This document shows, in pieces, positions 55,906 through 64,000 of a stretch of DNA of 64,000 nucleotides; the stretch's first letter is position 1, and each line of letters opens with the position of its first letter. The position numbers and the translations under genes are program-made. Below the pieces are notes generated by a model. The model was not told the origin of the DNA. It did no database searches and saw only the letters and a list, made by a program, of their open reading frames with translations. This DNA comes from Mytilus trossulus (taxonomy: Eukaryota; Mollusca; Bivalvia; Mytilida; Mytilidae), in the NCBI RefSeq assembly GCF_036588685.1, contig NC_086378.1:37549578-37613577 (forward strand), in the 5' to 3' direction.

Positions 55906-58493
55906 CATTTTACTATTTTTTCTAAAATATTTATGTCTAAATTCTTTTATTGAATAAACACTTAAGCAATATATTTGCTTAATTTGATTTTAAAGAAATA
56001 AGTTGTAACGAACGGTTAGAGATGTTATTATCGTTTAACGATTCTGTTGTTCTGCAGGAATTTCATTTCATTTTGGCGACGGATATAAACATTTCAAGGA
56101 GCTTACGAATCATTAATTTTTTCTGAATTATGTCTCGAAAAGCATCAAATCGTACGATTTTGTATTAATTTATTTTAAATCTTTTTTCTAATACTGGTCA
56201 TAAGTAAGAGATTGGATAATTTCAGCACCACAATAAGTCCCTAAAGTGTCTTTAATAATCTGACGGAACCCATAGATTTGTGATTATTTAAGACATGGTT
56301 ATTTTGACGAGAAATCTTACGAGTGTCATACTTTTCTTTTGGGTATAATATCATCCATTCTTCATCTAAAAACAAGATTATTCCAAGACCTTAAGAACGG
56401 AATATTCCGTCTAGAGAAATAAAATTGAAGATAATAAATGGTTATGGTTGACAAGGTGATGCATTTTTATTATTATAAATGAAAATCCTAGAACACTTGT
56501 ATTGTTTCTGATATCAATACTGAGTGGGGTTAATGTAATGAAGGGCGAAGAAAGTCACGCAATTTATGTGATTTATTTTCTTTATTACAAAAAGGATATG
56601 GAGATGAAACTTTTATGACAAAAGGGCGTTTGAACCATATTTTCATTAATAGAGATTTCTTCGGATGGACAAATGTACTGATGAACAATAGGGGATTGCT
56701 GTTTCCACATTTAATTTTCAAAGCAGTTAAATTAAACTTAATAATATAAGGATAAAGAATGGATGATTTCATTATGATGAAGAATATAAGATAACATAAA
56801 GAAAATCTTCCATTCCAGTTGGACTATAATCTGACTGTTACACAAAGAACTCTGTTTTTTGCTTTGTTTTTAAAATTAAAGTCTTTTATAAAACATACTC
56901 CGCTAGCTATTTCTCGATATTTAACATGTTAAGATTACAGAATTTTGTATTGTTTTTTTCTCCTCAAAATTAAAAATGATTGTGTTTGGCAAGGTTTTTT
57001 TTTAAAAGCAGGAACCGGATACCAAAATACGTTGTAACACTAAAAACCCAGAGAACAAAACACGAACTAAACACACAAAAAGCAATAAGGCATGTGTGTA
57101 GATAATTAAACTAGGGAAAAACATATTCTGACTGTTGTTCGGAGTTTTAGCCTCTGATTTTAAATTTAGACACATAGCCGCCTGTCTTCCTTTGCCTTTT
57201 TTCTGACATTATGAGCACAGTGATTTTATGCCACAAGTTGCTATACCATATTCTTTATTTTTATTTGTAAAGAAAGAAATCTAACTCCTTGGCCTATACT
57301 GTTATCTAAACTTGGGAGTAATTCGAGGTGCTTTGGAAGGAGTAAGGGTATCATGAAGAGCATGTGATATCTATTGTATTGTAAAATACACACATTCAAA
57401 ACATACCTCTGTTTGAAATATTTCGAATGTATTGAAAAAAGTCAATGTATTTATTATTGACATACACCTTTTGTATCGATTTCTTTGATTATGATTTTCA
57501 CATTTTATCTATTAATTTCCCACCAACATCAAACTGCGCATTCTATACCGTCTGATGAACAAACAAAATAATTTAAAAATCCATTGTTTGTGTATATTCT
57601 AAAGCATATGATCAATTTGGGAAAGCAAATAAATGCATTTCCATATATCATTGAGTTATTAGGAAATAATATCCTTATAATGTCATGAACTTAGAAAATA
57701 AGTTATCATAGCAAGGCAATGCGTTATGATTAATTGAAGTCACGTCTCGATAGTAAACGATCCATTAGCGCGGGGAAACATAACAGATGGGGTTAATTCC
57801 ATAACTGTTCATAACTAGAAATAAACCATTGGATATAAATTGTGTGAATTATTCACCGACAGTTATATTGCTTCTTATTTATTTAACAAAAACAATCTAT
57901 CATTTTATAATATTGAATGTATTTGTGTCGTTATTTGCTGCCGACGTACTTCCGATATTTATAGTTGTACATTACTTTATTCTTTTGACAACAAAGGATA
58001 TATGACGTGGATGCACAAGCAATTACAATCCGACGAAAAGAAGGCCGAACTATGATCATGTTCCTCATCTTAAGGACCTATTGTGCCTAAACCTTGCAGA
58101 CAAGCGAAATCAACAGATACATATCGTTTCATTAATACTCGATAACCAGAACATATATGGTCTTTTGAATGAACACTTGAATGATAAATGAACAGATTAC
58201 ATAAGTAGTTTGGTCGGTGCCAGCAATGAAACAAGACATGCGTGTCTTCTGAAATACATACGTTCAATCTGATTGGTTGGATTAGTTTCAATCAATCGTT
58301 AGTTTCTTTGTTATGTAATGTGGACTGTTGTTTACCTCTTCGTCTTTTTTCCTTTTGGTCATTTGTATTGATTGTCTCTTTGGTATCTTACTTTTTGTTT
58401 GTTTGAAACTACATAAACACATATTCCTTTAAACTGTGTCAATAGATTCCGTAGAACAATGTTTATTGCAACCTTTTCCGTAATTAATAAATT

Positions 58494-59035
58494 AAGATGA
58501 TCGGGTTTATATTCAATCATTTTTGGTAAAATTTGTAATTGAATTGTATTTCTTCCCAGTGGTTAACTCGTGGAGGGGCTTATTAATCTTTATACATAGA
58601 GTAGGTGGTATTTTAAGCTTTTTTTGGAATTGTTTTGATATATTCCAAATAAAAGAATAGAGATGGTGTCGATGGACATGAGACAAAATCTCAGCCATCA
58701 AAGAACACATCGCGTTTGTTACGGTCTTATATCCGGAAAATCGCTGGTAGTTTCTATCCCATATAACCCTATATGATGGATAGAAAAGAACAAATTTTTC
58801 ATTTCTTTAAAAAAAAATAATTAATTCTTTGAAAAAAACCCGTTAAACTTCATTTTAGATTAAAATTTGATTTCATATACATGTATATGACAAGGATGCT
58901 ACTTTAATGCCATTTTTTGTAAAGAATACAGTGATTGTATTTAAATATTTCAAATAAAAAATGAAATCTGATAAAGGAATTGTTCTCGCTAATAAAAGTT
59001 AACATATACGTAGTTTAAGTAATGCAATACCATTT
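58494..59035 (+). repeat. About 500-base direct repeat, copy 2
   Basis: Second copy of 55400-55905, ending TAATAAAAGTTAACATATAC and TTTAAGTAATGCAATACCAT, where copy 1 has TAATAAAAGTTGACATATAC. Confidence 0.75.
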
Positions 59036-59089
59036 GCTGTTTGCTAATGCGATATGTCTATATGTCTTTTTGTGTTTCTTTGTTACATA

Positions 59090-59420
59090 TATATGTTTGT
59101 TTTTATACTGATTGAGATTATAACACAATGTTGACTGTTGCACCCCAATTATTTGACACTTTTATCTATTATGTATGTTTGTTTTGTTCACACATCATTG
59201 TCAATAAAAAGGAATTTTATGCAACTGTCATACAAGTGAGAGGTTTAGCTAGCTATACAACCTGGGTTAAACACTATTTTCTAGATAGAAAATGCATGTA
59301 ACAAGTCAAGAATATGTCAGTAGTTATCCATTCGTTCGATGTGTTTGAGCTTCTGATTTGCCACCATTTGGTTATGGTCTTACTTCTGAATGGTCCTATC
59401 TACGTTATTATCGTGAGGAG
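59090..59420 (+). repeat. Dispersed repeat (GTTCGATGTGTTTGAGCTTC family), copy 1
   Basis: TTATCTATTATGTATGTTTG, CAACTGTCATACAAGTGAGA, GGTTTAGCTAGCTATA and ATTCGTTCGATGTGTTTGAG. Aligns with 63100-63400. Confidence 0.75.
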
Positions 59421-60944
59421 AACTTGCATCGCCGATAATATATTTGAGGAGAAGCTATCAGCGACGTGTCACTATGACAGCTGAACTAGCCAAGCTGTTG
59501 TTTTCATTAGGACAACCAAGTGTAAAACTGTCTGTGGGAGGGAAAAACAGGAAATGGAACGATACATAGATTATCGGGTTGTAGCGTGTATGAGTCGACA
59601 AATATCAGCCGCTCGACACAATGCGAACATTTTTTGCCTGTTCGCTACAATCAGTCTCCTGATATTTTACAATATAAATTTACAGACCACCATATACTAT
59701 TTGGCATAGTTAGAAGTAGTTGCATTTACCCACGATTTATTTATGTTTCTGCCATATAAGAAGGCCCCTTTACCGAAATACATACCACTCTTGTTATCTT
59801 CACAAAAATGTTTCTAGTAATGAAAGTTTTTTTTTCTGCAGAAACACAGCGCCAACACAGGGAAGAACTGAGAGTAAGATTTATTCAATAGCATTCAGGT
59901 ACAGAAAAATCCAGTTTCTCTCAAATTTGATGTTCTATTAATGTACAGTTTCATTAAATATGCCAGTTGATAATTGATTAAAAGTAATAAACTTTTTATC
60001 TATTTTAGTGATATTGCTGTTTATTTCTGTTTGTTATTACAATTTTTTGCATTCAAAATTGAAAGTCTGAAAGTGCCCTTAGATAATAATGAAAGAAAAG
60101 TAAGGTTAAACTAGAGATAATAATTTGGATCAAAGAGGTTTGTTATGACGAAGACAGATCGTCGATATTTTATCATTCATAACTATAACCAGGTTAAGTT
60201 ACATGCCAGTAGTTGAGCGGTTTTCTTTGTCGTGATGGCGATGAAAATTGATAGTTATAACAATATTAAGGCTGAATATTGTTTTGTACGGCAATCCTCT
60301 CTGACAGATTTGTGAAGATATCTTCAACTGACAATCAAATTATGACAAATCATTCATAAATGGGAAAAGATAAATATAGCTGTCTTCTTGGGTTATCAAC
60401 TTTGTATCGTTGCAGCTAATTGAATCATAGCAGGCAAAATGGTAGAAGCACTTTGTCATCTGAACTTCCATGATGAAATTAACCAGATATGACCAGTTGC
60501 AAAACATGCTTAATATCAATTTAGCACGGCGATATCAGAAACAAATATAGCTAGGTTAAATGGAAAATTTTAAGACACAATGTAGACATGCCTTACAATA
60601 TTTCATCTATTTAAATTAGATTGCCAAACAAATACTCGCAAATCAATTTAATTCAACAAAGCAAGCGTAAACTTATTTATGTTTGAATTAACTCACCATA
60701 TAAATTTGGTCAAAACGCAACAAAACTATTTATTTTGAGTTTTTATTACCTTCATCGGGTGCGGTTTCAGAATTTGAGGTAAGAGGTGGAGCAAAATTAA
60801 CACCGCTTTTTTCTTCGAAAATTGCTTATACGCTTTTTAAATTTACCTTAGATTTCGGTGCTATGTTTCTACAAAGATAACGAATATGTATTTCACTCTT
60901 CGATTAGGTACTTTTTCTGACGTATTTCATATTTTATTGATTAT

Positions 60945-61120
60945 TTCAATAGTTATCAAAGGTACCATGATTACAATTTAATACGCAACACGCGTTTTTT
61001 GTCATCATAAGACTCATCAATGACGCTCAGATCAAAATATTTAAAAGCCCAAAAAAGTACAAAGTTGAAGAGCATTGAGAACCCAAATTTCCAAAAAGTT
61101 GTGCCAAATACGGCTATGGG
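60945..61120 (+). repeat. AAGACTCATCAGTGACGCTC family repeat, near full length
   Basis: ATAGTTATCAAAGGTACCAT, CATAAGACTCATCAATGACG, GAGCATTGAGAACCCAAATT and TGTGCCAAATACGGCTATGG. The best-preserved copy in the window; the copy near 63590-63770 is its reverse. Confidence 0.8.
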
Positions 61121-61339
61121 GATAAGAAAGTAGTGTACCTTCAACTCTTGTTTGAGTTCTTTGGCATGCGTTGCTTGATTTATAATACCCTACATAGTTG
61201 ATATAGGTGCCGGGCAGGGTAAAAGACAGCAGTTTACCAAAAATATCTTGCAAAAGTACATACAGACAAGATCTTGAGAAAATTGTATATCGAAACTTAT
61301 TGAAGATAACGCAACAAGACCCTTACACATATACAGGCG

Positions 61340-61600
61340 TTAATCTTGTCCTTCTTTTCTCGATTTTGACATCACTGAAATCGAACTCACCGGCATGAGC
61401 AACACGATGGGTGTCACATATGGAACAGGATCTGTTTACCAGTATTTAGTTTCAGTTAGGAAGTGTTCAGTGGCCAGTTGTTTGTTTTTCGTCGAATTTC
61501 ATTACGGTGTTGTCGGTTGTTTTTCGACAAGATATTTTTATTGGCCCTTCGATATCTTTTGCCTATTTTTTTTATGGAAATATTTATTGAAACAGTGAAT
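61340..61600 (+). repeat. Dispersed mussel-type repeat overlapping a 67-codon frame
   Basis: AGCAACACGATGGGTGTCAC, GGAACAGGATCTG, TGTTGTCGGTTGTTTTTCGA and CCCTTCGATATCTTTTGCC match in order a repeat I remember from mussel sequence. The frame from 61395 is therefore not a gene. Confidence 0.65.
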
Positions 61601-63099
61601 CTATACGGTACGTATGTCTGAATACATAATTATGTATATTCTATAATTACTACTATTACACAGTAATTTATATTCTTATTTTCATAAGGTAAGTACAGTT
61701 AAACTGACTTGCATTTTAAGAACTACAAATGTATAAAGTGTGCACTATGAGTTTTGTAGTGATATGAAAGCCATTGAATTTGCTAATGCAGTTCTCGTAA
61801 TTGATGTTTATGGAAATATTTGCAAATTAAATTCTTTTTAAAACGTCAATAATCTTTCAAAAATTAGCTTATATATTTCGTAAAAGAATATATAATAAAT
61901 TTTAAAATGAGTTAATCCGTTCTTCTGTTTTATTCAACACAGATTTTTTTTTGATAAATTCAAAAATCAATACACATAACAAAATAATAAATAAACAAAT
62001 TAAACAAGTGAATATTCATTCCATACTATTTGTCATTTGTATAATACTAGGATTTTGAAATGACATTTTAATTAAAATTCAGACTTTGGCAAAGCTCCAG
62101 TTTGTAAATTAACAAAACGACAACAGAGAAAGAACATATTAAGAGCATCAATCATTTAAAGAAGCGACAGAAAATTGTTATTAGATATCATCATTTACCA
62201 ACCGCCATGACATCTCATGCTTAGAAACAGTAACTAAAATTGAATGAAAGATGATAGAGGTCAATGCTATATCTAAAATAACTGTACTATCATTTCCTTA
62301 ATGAGAAAGCCCCTCTTAGATGTTCTGAAGATGTGAATTATACATGGTTCTCAGACATTTTATCGACTAAATGATATATATTTCATTGATGGCACTGCGT
62401 GCTCCAACAAATACCAGTTATTTAGTTTATATTAAGCATAAAGTAATTATTACTCGACCCCGTCATCAATTTCAATGCTCTATTGTTGATCTCTATAACC
62501 CAATATTATACAAAATTAATTAACTTTCACGTTATTGACGCAGAGATGCTCGCTTATTCCATGCAATATTTTATTGAAATAAACACTTTTCAGACTTTGT
62601 TCAGATGGTAAAAAAAAAGACAAGATTAATGAAAAGGTATAAAAAAGGTCAAATATTAGTTTAAGTTTTTTTGTTTTATCTGAACTGTACAAGTTATTCT
62701 CTCCTTGAACATGATAGAATCTAGCTGTGTTAATGTTTTGGGCACGACACTATATTCTATATCAAGACTTTTCTGTATTCAATTAAAAGACAAATCCAAC
62801 AGTTGCAAATTTTAATGAGCAGCATAATTAAGATATTTTGGTGACCCAGATGATGTAGATTACATCAGCATCCTATTTGATAAAACTATTGTTGTTACAG
62901 CTGACAAAACATCTAACAATACTTTCTTCACAAGAAAACAAACAATTGTTTATAATGCTGCCCTTTAAAACTTAGAATCAACGATACTGATAATCCTATA
63001 TAAAAAAATAAAGTTTTCCAGCGGAGTTTATGAGATACTTATACATCCCGTCATTGTCATATTTTGTATTGAAAATAGTACAATGAAGACTGCCGTACC

Positions 63100-63400
63100 C
63101 CTGTTTGTGACATTTTCACTTATTATGTCTGTTTGTTCTGTACACACGTGGTTGTCAAAATAATGATTTTTTTTGCGACTGTCACACAAGTGATAGGTTT
63201 AGCTAACCATACAAACAGGTTTAAACCACCATTTTCTGCATAAGAAAATATCAGTACCAAGTGAATAATATGACAGTTGTTGTCTATTCGGTCGATGTGA
63301 TTGCGCTTTTTATTTTGCCATTTGATTATATATATGGGGACTTTCCATTTTGAATTTTACTCGCAGTTCGATAATTTGGTGAATTTACTTTTGAATGATG
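63100..63400 (+). repeat. Dispersed repeat (GTTCGATGTGTTTGAGCTTC family), copy 2
   Basis: TTATTATGTCTGTTTGTTCT, GACTGTCACACAAGTGATAG, GGTTTAGCTAACCATA and GGGGACTTTCCATTTTGAAT. Direct orientation relative to 59090-59420. Confidence 0.75.
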
Positions 63401-63589
63401 TGATTTCAAACACATGTACAATTTGTGATTTTGCTTTACAAATTCCTTCAACACACAGAGTATAGTGTGGAATAAAATTTTGTTAACATTGATATATTAT
63501 CATTGTTTAAAAGCTCTTTTTATTTCAATATGATCTAGTCATGATGTTTTTTATATTTACAATAACACTTTGTGATCGTCTCATATAAG

Positions 63590-63770
63590 AATGTTCTTAT
63601 CCCGGGCATAAAAAACAATGCCGTATATGGCGAAACCTTTTCAACTTTTGATCTTCAGTGCTGTACAACTTTGTACTTTTTTCACTTTCGATCTTTTATA
63701 TCTGGGCGTCACTATTGATTTTTGTGTGGACAAGGCGCGTTTTTGGCGTATTGAATTTTAAACCTAATGC
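63590..63770 (-). repeat. AAGACTCATCAGTGACGCTC family repeat (reverse)
   Basis: GTTCTTATCCCGGGCATAAA, TGCCGTATATGGCGAAAC, TGGGCGTCACTATTGATTTT and GGCGCGTTTTTGGCGTATTG are the reverse order of blocks at 60945-61120. Confidence 0.75.
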
Positions 63771-63859
63771 TTTTTTGTTATCTATTAATCATGTTTTTCT
63801 TTGTCTAATATGTTCTCCTATTTATTTGTATTGTAGTCCTGTAATATTATGTTGTCATC

Positions 63860-64000
63860 TCAATGTTATATTTAACTTTGCCATTAAAGTGCGAGGTTTG
63901 GCATGCCACAAAACCAGGTTCAACCCACCACTTTTATTCCCTTTTAAAAGTGTCCTGTTCCAAGTCAGGAAGATGGCCATTGTTAAATTATTGTTCGTTT
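63860..64000 (+). repeat. GGGTTGAACCTGGTTTTGTG family repeat at the window edge
   Basis: GTGCGAGGTTTGGCATGCCA, CAAAACCAGGTTCAACCCAC and AAGTCAGGAAGATGGCCATT. Continues beyond the window. Confidence 0.7.

Larger units (their letters stand above)
53461..64000. other. Gene-free, repeat-dominated segment
   Basis: No frame here shows a domain or a convincing exon chain. The longest, 105 codons on the minus strand at 53714-54031, is unrecognised. The segment is a mosaic of dispersed repeats, separately listed, in AT-rich sequence. Confidence 0.5.

Noticed and set aside
1..64000. tRNA, rRNA or mitochondrial genes
   Set aside because: No cloverleaf with a convincing T-loop and no rRNA-like blocks were recognised by eye. 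A covariance-model scan would be decisive, and I could not run one.

Overview
The window looks like AT-rich nuclear DNA of a bivalve mollusc, most likely a marine mussel (Mytilus-like). The reasons are intron-split genes with GT-AG boundaries, a high density of interspersed repeats of types I recall from mussel genomes, and many small inverted-repeat transposons. The species call is inference; no database was searched.

Only two genes can be supported, both on the + strand. The first (coding exons 7572-9599; the upstream start exon was not found) encodes a chromodomain, an Arg/Ser-rich basic region and a C-terminal membrane segment. This suggests a chromatin-binding protein anchored in the nuclear envelope. 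The second (27889-40569, nine coding exons, 1,888 residues by my splice model) is an orthologue of the zinc-finger transcription factor ZFP64. It has an N-terminal C2HC knuckle, about 1,000 residues of Ser/Thr/Gln-rich low-complexity sequence in two giant exons, then ten C2H2 fingers.

The most unusual object is at 36112-37743, at the 3' end of ZFP64 exon 8. The last 35 bases of the exon and the first 10 of the intron, including the 5' splice site, have been tandemly amplified at a 45- or 46-base period. This gives 36 consecutive candidate splice donors. Any of the first 14 would splice in frame to exon 9 and rebuild the same zinc finger, adding 0-13 copies of a 15-residue Cys-rich unit. Later donors lie beyond a frameshift and a stop.

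The rest is mostly repeats. 1-7570: divergent GTTC-rich repeats, a palindromic tandem repeat, and a 1-kb inverted-repeat element with internal 193-base tandem units. 13.8-14.9 kb: two foldback elements. 15423-21650: a 6.2-kb non-autonomous DNA transposon with about 360-base inverted ends and a 7-base target duplication. It contains a nested 2,964-base element with 69-base inverted ends starting CACGGTG and a 5-base duplication, and also a small TTA-flanked element with a 27-G run. 23507-27298: a TTAA-flanked 3.8-kb element immediately upstream of ZFP64, containing a 458-base palindrome and possibly the gene's promoter. 41.7-47.7 kb: mussel-type tandem repeats interrupted by a 2.2-kb element bounded by apparently identical 451-base direct repeats and by a 1.45-kb element. 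47.7-64 kb: no convincing gene, only dispersed repeat copies.
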